NCBI GenBank assembly: GCA_045538835.1
Contig: JAZQEF010000014.1
Location: 1 to 24,971, forward strand
Length of the DNA stretch: 24,971 bases
Direction of reading: 5' to 3'
DNA from: RGIG6165 sp045538835
GTDB taxonomy: Bacteria; Bacillota; Clostridia; Oscillospirales; Feifaniaceae
Under the pieces are notes generated by a model. It saw only the letters and a program-made list of their open reading frames with translations, searched no databases and was not told where the DNA came from. This document shows positions 6,514 to 15,787 of this stretch, piece by piece. The translations under genes were made by a program, and so were the position numbers. How positions within the stretch are numbered: position 1 is the first letter of the stretch; every line of letters begins with the position of its first letter.

Positions 6514-6536
6514 ATATACGGTATTTTTGGTATAAT
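6508..6536 (+). promoter_or_regulatory. Rightward promoter of the topoisomerase operon
   Basis: TTGCAA (6508-6513), a 17-bp spacer and a perfect TATAAT (6531-6536), giving a start near 6543. It shares its -35 with the divergent promoter at 6485-6513. Confidence 0.7.
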
Positions 6537-6576
6537 ATTTCTGTTAGATTAAAATGCTAAGGAGACACGACTTATA

Positions 6577-8553
6577 GTGGCTAAGAAAAACTACGGGAAT
6601 GACAGTATATCGCAACTTAAAGGCGCGGACAGGGTACGCAAACGCCCTGCAGTAATATTCGGGAGCGACAGTATAGAGGGTTGCCAGCACTCGTTTTTTG
6701 AAATACTTTCTAACTCTATCGACGAGGCGAGAGAAGGTTTTGGAAACAAAATAAATATTGTCCGCTTTGCTGACGGCAGTCTTGAAGTTGAGGACTTTGG
6801 TCGAGGTATACCCGTTGACTACAACGAAAAAGAAAAGCGTTTTAACTGGGAACTTGTGTTCTGTGAGATGTATGCAGGCGGTAAGTATGACAATAACAAC
6901 GGCGACAACTATGAGTTTTCGCTCGGTCTTAACGGTCTGGGTGCCTGTGCAACGCAGTATGCAAGTGAATATATGGATGTAACCGTCTACCGTGACGGCA
7001 CAAAATACAGTCTTCACTTTGAAAAGGGCGAGAATGTCGGAGGGCTCAAAAAGGAAGATTATTCGGGCAGACGCACGGGTACGGTCATCAAATGGCGTCC
7101 CGACATAGATGTTTTTACGGATATAAATATCCCGCTTGAATATTTTCTTGATGTCATAAAAAAGCAGGCAGTCGTCAATTCGAATGTGAAATTCGTTCTC
7201 AAAGATGAAAAGAGCGAAGAAAAGAAAACTTACGAATTCGAATACGAAAACGGCATAGTTGACTATGTTGCCGAACTTGTTGGCGAAGAGAATATGACAA
7301 AAATTCAGTTCTGGAATACAGAGCGCAAGGGCCGTGACAGGGAGGACAAGCCTGAATACAAGGTCAAGATAGAAGCGGCGTTTTGTTTTTCCAAGAAGGT
7401 GGCGGCGACACAGTATTACCACAACTCAAGCTGGCTTGAACACGGCGGCTCACCCGACAAGGCGGTGCGCACGGCATTTGTTTCAAGCATAGATTCATAT
7501 ATTAAGTCGATAAATAAATACACCAAAAACGAGAGCAAGATAACGTATCAGGATGTTGCGGACAGTCTTGTTATCGTTACAAACTCATTCTCGACACAGA
7601 CCTCTTATGAAAACCAGACCAAAAAGGCGATAAACAACAAGTTTATCCAGGAGGCGATGACAGACTTCTTCAAGCACAATCTTGAGGTCTATTTCATAGA
7701 GAACAAGGCGGAGGCTGACCTTATTGCAGAGCAGGTGCTCGTCAACAAGAGAAGCCGCGAGCAGGCGGAGAAAGCGAGAGTCAACATCAAGAAAAAACTT
7801 TCGGGCGGAAACGACCTTGCAAGCAAGGTACAGAAACTTGCTGAATGCAGAACAAAGGATATCGAAAAGAGGGAACTCTATATAGTGGAGGGTGACTCGG
7901 CGCTCGGCTCGGTAGTGCTTGCAAGGAATGCGGAATTTCAGGCGGCAATACCTGTCAGAGGTAAGATACTCAACTGTCTTAAAGCCGACTATGACAAAAT
8001 TTTTAAGAGTGAGATCATAACAGACCTTCTTAAAGTTCTCGGCTGCGGTGTTGAGATAAAATCAAAGAACAACAAGGATTTTGAGTTCTTTGATATGTCA
8101 AAACTTCGTTACGGCAAGATAATAATCTGTACCGATGCCGATGTTGACGGCTTCCAGATAAGGACGCTTATCCTTACGATGCTTTACAGGCTTGTGCCCT
8201 CACTTATAACACAGGGCAAGGTATTTATTGCGGAATCGCCGCTTTTTGAAATAGTTTACAAGGATAAGAACTATTTTGCATACAACGAGTCGGAAAGAAT
8301 TGAAATAGAAAAGAAACTTGAGGGTAAAAAGTATCAGTTAAACCGCTCAAAAGGTCTCGGCGAAAACGAGCCTGAGATGATGAGTCTTACCACTATGCAC
8401 CCCGACACAAGACGTCTGATAAAAGTGCTTCCCGAGGACATTGAGAGGACGAATGACATATTTGAACTCCTGCTCGGCGACAACATTGACGGACGTAAGG
8501 AATATATTGCGGATCACGGTCATGAGTACCTTGAACTTGCTGATGTATTCTAA
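6577..8553 (+). CDS. parE: Type IIA DNA topoisomerase subunit B (ParE-like)
   Basis: This 658-residue ATPase subunit powers DNA strand passage together with the next gene's product. The GHKL domain has EILSNSIDEA, DFGRGIP and GLNGLGACA, and the QTK loop appears as NQTKKAIN. The Toprim domain has E438 in EGDSA and D520/D522/D524 in DADVDG. PVRGKILNC and SKGLGENEPE follow the family pattern. The canonical EGDSAGGS reads EGDSALGS, marking a divergent lineage. The partner lacks a GyrA box, so topoisomerase IV is more likely than gyrase, but the symbol is provisional. The GTG start has AAGGAG twelve bases upstream, a rather long gap. The gene is first in an operon with the A subunit and a YihY-family protein. 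Confidence 0.93.
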   Translation: MAKKNYGNDSISQLKGADRVRKRPAVIFGSDSIEGCQHSFFEILSNSIDEAREGFGNKINIVRFADGSLEVEDFGRGIPVDYNEKEKRFNWELVFCEMYAGGKYDNNNGDNYEFSLGLNGLGACATQYASEYMDVTVYRDGTKYSLHFEKGENVGGLKKEDYSGRRTGTVIKWRPDIDVFTDINIPLEYFLDVIKKQAVVNSNVKFVLKDEKSEEKKTYEFEYENGIVDYVAELVGEENMTKIQFWNTERKGRDREDKPEYKVKIEAAFCFSKKVAATQYYHNSSWLEHGGSPDKAVRTAFVSSIDSYIKSINKYTKNESKITYQDVADSLVIVTNSFSTQTSYENQTKKAINNKFIQEAMTDFFKHNLEVYFIENKAEADLIAEQVLVNKRSREQAEKARVNIKKKLSGGNDLASKVQKLAECRTKDIEKRELYIVEGDSALGSVVLARNAEFQAAIPVRGKILNCLKADYDKIFKSEIITDLLKVLGCGVEIKSKNNKDFEFFDMSKLRYGKIIICTDADVDGFQIRTLILTMLYRLVPSLITQGKVFIAESPLFEIVYKDKNYFAYNESERIEIEKKLEGKKYQLNRSKGLGENEPEMMSLTTMHPDTRRLIKVLPEDIERTNDIFELLLGDNIDGRKEYIADHGHEYLELADVF

Positions 8554-8573
8554 TATTAGGAGGAAAAAACTAA

Positions 8574-10754
8574 ATGCCTGATAAATATACGGAAGGGCAG
8601 CAGATAACAGAGACCCTTCTTGAAAATTATATGCCCTATGCGATGAGCGTTATTTTGTCGAGAGCGATACCTGAGATCGACGGTTTCAAACCCTCGCACA
8701 GAAAACTGCTCTATACGATGTACAAAATGGGACTTATGAATGGGCAGAGAATGAAATCGGCGAAAATTGCCGGCGCAACAATGTCGCTCAACCCGCACGG
8801 CGATGCTGCCATCTATGAGACGATGGTGCGTATGTCGAGAGGTAATGAGTCGCTTTTGTATCCGCTTGTCGATTCAAAGGGAAGTTTCGGTAAAGTGTAT
8901 TCGAGAGATATGGCGTATGCCGCTTCCCGTTATACAGAGGCTAAACTTGCGCCTATCTGCGCAGAAGTTTTTGCAAATATCGACAAAAATAATGTCGATT
9001 TTGTAAGAAACTTTGACAACACGATGGACGAGCCTGTACTGCTTCCTGTCACATTCCCGAACATTCTTGCAAACCCCAATCAGGGTATTGCCGTAGGTAT
9101 GGCGAGCAATATCTGCTCTTTCAATCTTGAGGAACTATGCAATACTACGGCTGAACTTATGCGAAATCCTGCCCACCCGATAGAGACGACGCTCAAAGCG
9201 CCCGATTTCTCGACCGGCGGCATACTGCTCTACGATGAAGCAGAAATGAAGCAGATATACGAGACGGGCAGAGGCAGTTTCAAGATTCGAGGAAAATATA
9301 CTTTTGACAAGAAAAACAACTGCATAGAAATAAAAGAAATTCCGTATACGACCTCTGTTGAGGCGATCATGGAAAAGATAGTCGCGCTTGTCAAGGCAGG
9401 TTCATTCAAAGAGATAAAAGACGTCCGTAATGAAACCGATATCAACGGTCTTAAACTTGCCATAGATGTCAAAAACGGTACGGATATAGAAACACTTATG
9501 GCAAAACTCTACAAGAGTACGCCGCTGGAGGATTCTTTCTCCTGCAACTTCAACGTGCTCGTTCACGGTCAGCCTAAAGTTATGGGTGTTCGTGAGATAC
9601 TTCTTGAGTGGGCGGCATTCCGTACAGAGTGCTTCAAGAGAGAACTTGAATATGACTTAAAGAAGAAAAAGGCGTGGCTGCACCTTCTTTCAGGTCTTAA
9701 AAAGATACTGCTTGATATAGATAAGGCGATTGCCATAATCAAGGACACGGAGTCCGATGCCGAAGTTATCCCCAATCTTATGATAGGATTCGGCATAGAT
9801 GAGAAACAGGCTGAATATATTGCTGATATAAAACTTCGTTATTTAAATAGACAGTATGTTCTCAAAAAACTCGAAGAAGTCGATGCCCTCAAAAATGAAA
9901 TAGCCGACCTTGAGGCATTGTACGGCAGTAAGACGAGAGTGAGAAATACAATAATTTCTCAGCTTGAAAAGGTTGCAAAAAAATACTCCGATCCAAGAAA
10001 GACGGATATAATATTTGCAAATGAGATAAAAGAAATCAAAACTGAAGAACAGATAGATGACTATGCGGTAAACGTATTCGTCACAAAAGAGGGTTACTTC
10101 AAAAAGATAACACCTCTCTCTCTGCGTATGGGCGGTGAGCACAAGTTTAAAGAGGGTGACGAGATGATGCAGAGTTTTGAAACGACCAATGCTCAGGATG
10201 TCATCGTAATTACCGATAAGTATCAGGCTTATAAGACTCACCTTTACGATTTTGATGATTGCAAGGCGAGCGTTCTGGGTGACTATCTGCCTGCAAAACT
10301 TGGATTTGACGAGGGTGAAAAGCCTATATTTGTGGTCCTCACCTCTGATTACAAGGGCTTTATATGCTACTTCTTTGAAGATGGTCGTGCCGCGAAAGTG
10401 CCGCTTTCCTCATTTGAAACAAAGACAAACAGAAAAAAACTCACAGGCGCCTATTCTGCCAAAAAACCGCTTATATATGTTGCTTCAGATACGCAGGATA
10501 CTCAGTTTGTACTCACAGCCACAAACGGCAAGACGCTTATTGTAAACAGCGCTATGATACCCTCTAAGGAAAAGAGAGATACTATGGGTGTCAAAGTGCT
10601 TGAACTCAAGGGCAAGAACACACTTTATAAAGTTGAAAGATATAGAGACGGAATGTTTGCGAAGCCTGAAAAATACAAGACGAAGAACATTCCTGCGGTA
10701 GGAACTTTTATATCGGCAGACGATAAGCAGAACACACAGATGACGCTTGATTAA
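8574..10754 (+). CDS. parC: Type IIA DNA topoisomerase subunit A (ParC-like)
   Basis: This 726-residue cleavage and religation subunit has its catalytic tyrosine at Y120, in AASRYTE, right for the family. The winged-helix region has PHGDAAIYE around 74-82 and GIAVGMAS near 178. A coiled-coil tower and gate region (about 340-480) is followed by a reduced beta-pinwheel (about 490-715). No QRRGGKG-type GyrA box is present, so it should not wrap DNA as gyrase does. This supports a topoisomerase IV-type decatenase. The positions matching the quinolone-resistance residues Ser83 and Asp87 of E. coli GyrA are A78 and E82. Translation starts 20 bases after parE with AGGAGG. The stop overlaps the Shine-Dalgarno of the next gene. 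Confidence 0.93.
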   Translation: MPDKYTEGQQITETLLENYMPYAMSVILSRAIPEIDGFKPSHRKLLYTMYKMGLMNGQRMKSAKIAGATMSLNPHGDAAIYETMVRMSRGNESLLYPLVDSKGSFGKVYSRDMAYAASRYTEAKLAPICAEVFANIDKNNVDFVRNFDNTMDEPVLLPVTFPNILANPNQGIAVGMASNICSFNLEELCNTTAELMRNPAHPIETTLKAPDFSTGGILLYDEAEMKQIYETGRGSFKIRGKYTFDKKNNCIEIKEIPYTTSVEAIMEKIVALVKAGSFKEIKDVRNETDINGLKLAIDVKNGTDIETLMAKLYKSTPLEDSFSCNFNVLVHGQPKVMGVREILLEWAAFRTECFKRELEYDLKKKKAWLHLLSGLKKILLDIDKAIAIIKDTESDAEVIPNLMIGFGIDEKQAEYIADIKLRYLNRQYVLKKLEEVDALKNEIADLEALYGSKTRVRNTIISQLEKVAKKYSDPRKTDIIFANEIKEIKTEEQIDDYAVNVFVTKEGYFKKITPLSLRMGGEHKFKEGDEMMQSFETTNAQDVIVITDKYQAYKTHLYDFDDCKASVLGDYLPAKLGFDEGEKPIFVVLTSDYKGFICYFFEDGRAAKVPLSSFETKTNRKKLTGAYSAKKPLIYVASDTQDTQFVLTATNGKTLIVNSAMIPSKEKRDTMGVKVLELKGKNTLYKVERYRDGMFAKPEKYKTKNIPAVGTFISADDKQNTQMTLD

Positions 10755-10764
10755 GGAGATGTCT

Positions 10765-11592
10765 ATGGATAGAATAAAAAACAACAGAGTCGTTGTTTTT
10801 ATCAGAATGATGGTACATCAATATTTCGCAAACGGCGTCGGAAGGACTGCGGCAGAACTTGCATACTTTTTGCTTTTTGCCATTTTCCCCATACTTATTT
10901 TTCTCAATGCGATAATCGGCTCGCTGAATCTCTCTGTTGACAGGGTGACGGGTTTTCTCAGCCGTCTGCTTCCGTCGGCGGCGACCGAGATAATAGCCTC
11001 ATATCTTGAATATTTAAACAGTATAGACACATCGACTTTTGTGTGGCTCGGCGTAGTGCTTTCGATATATTCCATTTTCAGAGTGGTAAGTTCCATTTTC
11101 TATGCTATTAACTTAAATTATCCGTCAGAGCATAAAAGACCGTTTGTGAATATACTTTATACGGTAATGTTTGCGGTTGCGCTCATAGTGATGGTGGTGC
11201 TCTCTATCGCACTTATAGTGACGGGTGACTGGTTTATTGACTGGATAAGCAGGATAGTCAATTTTGAGCCGCTGCTCAAAACAATGTGGAGCTTTTTGCG
11301 TATACTCATCATGGCGGCGCTCTTTTTCTTTACGATGCTTATAGCCTACTGGCTTGCACCCAATAAACGGAAAAGACTGCGCGATGCGATGTGGGGAACC
11401 GTGTTTGCCATGACGGGAATGACGCTTATAACATGGCTCTTCTCGTTCTATGTAGACAATCTGGCAAATTTCTCCCTGCTTTACGGCTCACTCGGTACGG
11501 TGCTGATATTTATGCTCTGGCTCTATCTGCTCGGAACGATAATGGTCTTGGGCGGCGAAATGAATTTTGTAATTCAGCAGTTACATCAGTAG
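10765..11592 (+). CDS. YihY/BrkB family membrane protein
   Basis: This 275-residue integral membrane protein has about six transmembrane segments and matches the YihY/UPF0761 family, once misnamed ribonuclease BN. Family signatures are the early GVGRTAAELAYFLLFAIFP stretch and the C-terminal YGSLGTVLIFMLWLYL segment. Its substrate is unknown; export or flippase roles have been proposed for relatives. ATG at 10765 is chosen because AAGGAG (10753-10758) sits six bases before it. A TTG six codons upstream would overlap the previous stop. It is the last gene of the topoisomerase operon, a link of position rather than known function. Its stop codon lies in a long hairpin. Confidence 0.9.
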   Translation: MDRIKNNRVVVFIRMMVHQYFANGVGRTAAELAYFLLFAIFPILIFLNAIIGSLNLSVDRVTGFLSRLLPSAATEIIASYLEYLNSIDTSTFVWLGVVLSIYSIFRVVSSIFYAINLNYPSEHKRPFVNILYTVMFAVALIVMVVLSIALIVTGDWFIDWISRIVNFEPLLKTMWSFLRILIMAALFFFTMLIAYWLAPNKRKRLRDAMWGTVFAMTGMTLITWLFSFYVDNLANFSLLYGSLGTVLIFMLWLYLLGTIMVLGGEMNFVIQQLHQ

Positions 11593-11617
11593 TCGAACTC
11601 GCCTACTTATGTAACTG
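11578..11617 (+). other. Long hairpin over the stop codon of the YihY-family gene
   Basis: CAGTTACATCAGTAG (11578-11592) pairs with CTACTTATGTAACTG (11603-11617) with one mismatch and a 10-base loop. The stop codon TAG ends the 5' arm. No T-run follows, so it is not itself a terminator. It precedes a clear terminator and may protect the transcript end. Confidence 0.6.
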
Positions 11618-11631
11618 CTTGAGGAAATGAA

Positions 11632-11666
11632 AAAAAAGAAGGAAAATTGATTTTCCTTCTTTTTTT
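11632..11666 (+). terminator. Terminator of the topoisomerase operon
   Basis: AAAAAAGAAGGAAAA pairs with TTTTCCTTCTTTTTT around TTGA and ends in a T-run. It closes the parE-parC-yihY operon. Confidence 0.9.
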
Positions 11667-11722
11667 ATTGGTGCAAATAATGTAATATAATAATTAGTAT
11701 TGTTATAATTGGGGTTTTTAAG

Positions 11723-13612
11723 ATGGATTTTAAGAAAACTTTGTCTTTTCTGTGGTTTCCTGCAGTAATAATTTTTGAAGAGGCTGTCCTGCGCCTTGCG
11801 GCGGGGGTTGAAATTACAGGCGGCAGTCTGTTATATATAATTCTGTTTTCAATGTGTTTCGGCATGGTGGTCTATGCTCTTTCGCATCTCTGTAAGGCGG
11901 CGCCGTATATAATTACATGGCTTATCTCTGTATTTTTCTGTGTGCAGGATATATATTATCACGTTTTCGGTGCATATCTTGTTGTGAATTCTCTCAAAGG
12001 TGCCAATCAGGCGGCAAATTCGTATGATGTCATTTTAAGTTCTATCGTGACATATGCGCCAGAACTCATCGCCATGATACTGCCCGCGATAATAATTTCG
12101 GTATTCGGCAGAAAGATATTCTCTTTTAATCAGAGCATACGTTTTTTGCTTGTTTCTCTTGTGTTTGCACTACTTTGCCATATAGGCGGCTATGCGGCAG
12201 TACATGCTGATGATGATGCGGCATACTATTATGACAATGTTTTTATTTCCCAGACTGCGGTGTGGAATTACGGACTGCTCACGGGACAGCGACTTGATAT
12301 ACATCACGCTCTCTTTGGTTTTAAAGAGGAGGATGTGGAGGCTTTTGTACCCGTAACACCCGAGCCGGAAGTTAAGGAGGAAACACCTCACCAAATAATT
12401 GATTTCACCTATCTTGCAAACAATGAAACCGATGAAACACTCAAAGAAATGCACGAGTACTTCGCATCTGTGCCTGCGACATATACCAACGAATATACAG
12501 ACAGATTTAAGGGTAAGAATCTTATTCTTATCACGGCGGAGGCTTTTTCACACTACTGTATAGATGAAAAACTTACGCCGACTCTCTATAAGTTGCAGAA
12601 CGAGGGTTTCAAATTCAACAATTTTTACACACCCGGCTGGGGCGTTTCGACGACTGACGGTGAATATGTGCATCTGACAGGTCTTATCCCTAAATCGGGA
12701 GTGTGGAGTTTTTCCAGATCAAGCGATAACAGCCTGCCTTATACAATAGGTATGCAGAGCCATAAGAACGGCTATGACAAGGTCATGGGTTATCACAACC
12801 ACACATATACCTACTATCACAGAGATGAGTACCTCACAAACATCGGTTATGATTATAAAGGTGTCGGAAACGGTCTTGAACTTGATAAGATACAGTGGCC
12901 CAATTCCGACCTAAATATGATGGAAAGAACGGTCGATGAGTATATAAATGCCGACAGTTTTTCTGTCTATTATATGACGGTCAGCGGACACGGCGCATAT
13001 CTCGGCAATAACATTGCAAGAAAGAATATGAGTTATGTTTCACATCTTCCTTATTCATTTGAGGTGAAGAACTATCTTGCGGCGAATATCGAACTTGATA
13101 TGGCGATAGAATATCTGATAAGAAGACTTGATGAGGCGGGTAAACTTGAAGATACCGTAATATCAATTTCGGCAGACCACTATCCATATCTGCTTGATGA
13201 GTTTAACGGCCTTGACGAACTTGCTGGTCATCCAGTAGAACAGAAGTATGAGAGATATGAAAATACATGGCTTCTCTGGTGCGGTGATATGACAGAGGGC
13301 GTCGAAGTTGACACATACTGTGCGAGTATGGACATTCTGCCCACGCTGTCAAATATGTTTGGATTCGAATTTGATTCAAGACTTATGATGGGAACGGATA
13401 TCTTCTCGGGGACAGAACCGCTTGTGATATTCCAGGATCAGAGTTGGATATCACAGAACGGAAGTTACGATGCGAGAACAGGTGAGTATATCAAACATGA
13501 GGGTGCGACAGGGGAAGATGACGTATCGGCACTGAAAAAATCTGTCCGTGCAAAATTCAAAATGTCACGGCAGATACTTGAACTTGACTATTTTAGAAGG
13601 GTAGTCGGATAG
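11723..13612 (+). CDS. LtaS-like sulfatase-fold membrane enzyme
   Basis: This 629-residue protein has an N-terminal block of about five transmembrane helices (residues 8-170), then an extracellular alkaline-phosphatase/sulfatase-fold domain (about 255-600). It matches the lipoteichoic acid synthase family, which moves glycerol phosphate from phosphatidylglycerol onto a growing chain. Expected metal and nucleophile residues are visible: E273 in LITAEAF, T310 in GVSTTDGE as the probable nucleophile, and D485/H486 in SADHYPY. Relatives may instead add phosphoglycerol to glycans, so the exact acceptor is open. The start has only a weak GGGG; TATAAT at 11704-11709 would give an unusually short leader, and another TATAAT lies at 11686-11691. 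nadE follows 36 bases later. Confidence 0.87.
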   Translation: MDFKKTLSFLWFPAVIIFEEAVLRLAAGVEITGGSLLYIILFSMCFGMVVYALSHLCKAAPYIITWLISVFFCVQDIYYHVFGAYLVVNSLKGANQAANSYDVILSSIVTYAPELIAMILPAIIISVFGRKIFSFNQSIRFLLVSLVFALLCHIGGYAAVHADDDAAYYYDNVFISQTAVWNYGLLTGQRLDIHHALFGFKEEDVEAFVPVTPEPEVKEETPHQIIDFTYLANNETDETLKEMHEYFASVPATYTNEYTDRFKGKNLILITAEAFSHYCIDEKLTPTLYKLQNEGFKFNNFYTPGWGVSTTDGEYVHLTGLIPKSGVWSFSRSSDNSLPYTIGMQSHKNGYDKVMGYHNHTYTYYHRDEYLTNIGYDYKGVGNGLELDKIQWPNSDLNMMERTVDEYINADSFSVYYMTVSGHGAYLGNNIARKNMSYVSHLPYSFEVKNYLAANIELDMAIEYLIRRLDEAGKLEDTVISISADHYPYLLDEFNGLDELAGHPVEQKYERYENTWLLWCGDMTEGVEVDTYCASMDILPTLSNMFGFEFDSRLMMGTDIFSGTEPLVIFQDQSWISQNGSYDARTGEYIKHEGATGEDDVSALKKSVRAKFKMSRQILELDYFRRVVG

Positions 13613-13634
13613 CAAATCTCATCTGAGAGATTTG
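13613..13634 (+). other. Intercistronic hairpin before nadE
   Basis: CAAATCTC (13613-13620) and GAGATTTG (13627-13634) form a perfect stem immediately after the LtaS-like stop codon. They end directly against the nadE Shine-Dalgarno AAAGGAGG (13635-13642). No T-run follows. It could tune nadE translation or mRNA decay. Confidence 0.5.
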
Positions 13635-13648
13635 AAAGGAGGAAACCG

Positions 13649-15538
13649 ATGAAAAACGGTTTTATAAAGGTTGCCGCCGCATCGATTGATGTCAGGGTGG
13701 CAGATGTACAATTTAACAAAAACAGTATTGTCGAATGTATGAAGAAGGCAAGCACACAGGGAGTGAAAATTCTTGTCCTGCCCGAACTTTGCATTACGGC
13801 ATACACCTGTGGTGACTTGTTTTTGCAGAAAACTCTGCTAAATGCGGCGACAGATGCACTTGTTGAAATTGCAAAGGTGTCAAACGGCACAGATATGCTC
13901 ACATTTGTGGGACTGCCGATAAAAAACGGTTCTCTGCTCTATAACTGTGCCGCTGCGGTGCAGGGCGGTAAAGTTGTCGGTATCGTGCCTAAAAGCAATA
14001 TTCCAAATTACGGTGAGTTTTATGAAAAACGACACTTTGCATATGCCCCGGAAGAGAACGGTACGGTAACAATAGATGGGAAAGAAATACCATTTGGGAC
14101 AAAACTTCTGTTTAAATCACCTTACTACTGTGTTGCCGCAGAGGTATGCGAAGATGTCTGGATGCCTGTAGAACCGTCTGTTCTACACTGTGCGGCAGGC
14201 GCTGATATAATAGTAAATTTATCTGCAAGTGATGAGAGCGTGGGCAAGGTTGACTCGAGAAGAAGGATAGTTTCATCACAGTCGGCACGTCTTGACTGCG
14301 GATATATCTATGCATCGGCTGGTGAGGGTGAGTCTACAACAGACCTGGTGTTTGGCGGACATTGTATTATTGCTGATGGCGGTACGCTTCTTGAGGAGAG
14401 CAGGCTGTTTGAAAACGGTATAATAATATCGGAAATAGATGTTGACAAACTTTGTGCCGAGCGTATTAAAACACAGAAATATGCCGGTTTTGTAACAGAC
14501 GGGTATGAGGTTATATCACTTGACCTTAAAGAAGAAAAGACAAGCCTCACAAGAAAGATATCAAAAAGTCCGTTTGTTCCCGAAGATATTAAAAAGAGGG
14601 AAGAGACTTGCGAATATATCTTATCTATTCAGTCGGCAGGGCTGAAGAAACGACTTGCGCATACGAATGCAAAGACGGTTGTTATCGGCGTGTCGGGCGG
14701 ACTTGACAGTTCTCTTGCGATACTTGTTGCCGCAAGGGCGCTGGCGGCACTCGGCAGACCGATGAGTGATATTCTTGCCGTTACGATGCCCTGCTTCGGC
14801 ACAACAAAACGCACAAAGAGCAACGCTTTAAAACTTGCTGAGAGCATTGGCGCAACAGTCAGGGAAATAGATATAACAGAGGCAGTCAGGGAGCATTTTA
14901 AGGAGATAGGGCATGACGGTGTGACCACCGATGTGACATACGAAAACAATCAGGCGAGAGAACGGACAAAAATTCTTATGGACCTTGCCAATATGACGGG
15001 CGGTCTGGTAGTCGGAACAGGTGATTTATCCGAACTTGCGCTCGGTTGGGCAACTTATAACGGAGACCATATGTCGATGTACGGTGTCAATGCTTCCGTA
15101 CCCAAAACTCTTATAAGACATATTGTAAAATATGAGGCTGACAGAACGGGAAACAAGGTGCTTTACGACATACTTGACACACCGGTGAGTCCCGAACTTC
15201 TTCCGCCGTCAGACGGTGAGATATCACAGAAGACCGAGGATATCGTTGGTCCATATGAACTGCACGACTTCTTTCTTTACTATGTGGTTCGCCACGGCTT
15301 TGCGCCGAAAAAGGTGTTTGAACTTGCAAAATATGCATTTGAGAATGAATATGATGATAAAACGATAGTAAAATGGATGAGTATGTTTTACCGCAGATTT
15401 TTCTCACAGCAGTACAAGCGCTCCTGCGTGCCCGACGGTCCTAAAGTGGGCAGCGTGGCACTCTCGCCGAGAGGTGATTGGAGAATGCCGAGTGATGCAA
15501 TCTGTGATATATGGAAAGATGAAATAAATTCTTTGTAA
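13649..15538 (+). CDS. nadE: Glutamine-dependent NAD(+) synthetase
   Basis: This 629-residue cytoplasmic enzyme converts nicotinic acid adenine dinucleotide to NAD+ with ATP and glutamine, the last step of NAD synthesis. The N-terminal nitrilase-type glutaminase (about 1-290) shows the triad E46 (LPELC), K115 (PKSNIP) and C167 (EVCEDVW). The C-terminal synthetase (about 330-629) has the ATP pyrophosphatase loop SGGLDSS at 349-355 and GTGDLSELALGW later. The two-domain length is normal for the glutamine-using type. AAAGGAGG lies six bases before ATG. No separate promoter is visible, so it is probably expressed with the LtaS-like gene. A strong terminator follows. Confidence 0.95.
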   Translation: MKNGFIKVAAASIDVRVADVQFNKNSIVECMKKASTQGVKILVLPELCITAYTCGDLFLQKTLLNAATDALVEIAKVSNGTDMLTFVGLPIKNGSLLYNCAAAVQGGKVVGIVPKSNIPNYGEFYEKRHFAYAPEENGTVTIDGKEIPFGTKLLFKSPYYCVAAEVCEDVWMPVEPSVLHCAAGADIIVNLSASDESVGKVDSRRRIVSSQSARLDCGYIYASAGEGESTTDLVFGGHCIIADGGTLLEESRLFENGIIISEIDVDKLCAERIKTQKYAGFVTDGYEVISLDLKEEKTSLTRKISKSPFVPEDIKKREETCEYILSIQSAGLKKRLAHTNAKTVVIGVSGGLDSSLAILVAARALAALGRPMSDILAVTMPCFGTTKRTKSNALKLAESIGATVREIDITEAVREHFKEIGHDGVTTDVTYENNQARERTKILMDLANMTGGLVVGTGDLSELALGWATYNGDHMSMYGVNASVPKTLIRHIVKYEADRTGNKVLYDILDTPVSPELLPPSDGEISQKTEDIVGPYELHDFFLYYVVRHGFAPKKVFELAKYAFENEYDDKTIVKWMSMFYRRFFSQQYKRSCVPDGPKVGSVALSPRGDWRMPSDAICDIWKDEINSL

Positions 15539-15557
15539 TTAAATAAAATCTGTAAGT

Positions 15558-15599
15558 AAAAAAAGCATCTACCGAAATTATTTTCGGTCGATGCTTTTT
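15558..15599. terminator. Bidirectional terminator between nadE and the RHH gene
   Basis: AAAAAGCATC-T-ACCGAAA pairs with TTTCGGT-C-GATGCTTTTT, one mismatch, with T-runs on both strands. It serves nadE from the left and the small leftward gene from the right. Confidence 0.9.
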
Positions 15600-15603
15600 A
15601 TGT

Positions 15604-15753
15604 TTATTTTTTATCTTTATCTGATATATATTTACGCAAAATGAGGTTTATATACTGAGATAACGAGCGCTCGTCTACTTCAGATTCATATCTTAACTTT
15701 TCAAGCAGGTCGCTGTCTATAGTAATACTTATCTTTTCTTTTAACGGTTTCAA
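15604..15753 (-). CDS. Small ribbon-helix-helix (Arc/CopG-type) DNA-binding protein
   Basis: This short leftward gene encodes about 49 residues. EKISITIDSDLLEKL forms the expected beta strand and first helix, and ERSLSQYINLILRKYI the second helix of an Arc/CopG-type repressor, which binds DNA as a dimer or tetramer through the strand. The start is uncertain. TTG at 15753 has GAGGTGA at good spacing. GTG at 15762 or ATG at 15771 would add 3 or 6 residues, but the ATG abuts a TATAAT and lacks a ribosome binding site. It is divergent from a SLOG-fold gene, and the shared region contains phased 10-bp repeats. It may therefore repress itself and its neighbour. No toxin partner is evident. Confidence 0.8.
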   Translation of the reverse strand: MKPLKEKISITIDSDLLEKLRYESEVDERSLSQYINLILRKYISDKDKK

Positions 15754-15787
15754 TTCCCTCACCTCAAACATATTATATCCAAAAGTG

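Noticed and set aside
6544..7422. Long 292-codon open frame on the minus strand
   Set aside because: It lies entirely opposite the topoisomerase B gene, overlaps its promoter, has no ribosome binding site and shows no recognisable protein motif.
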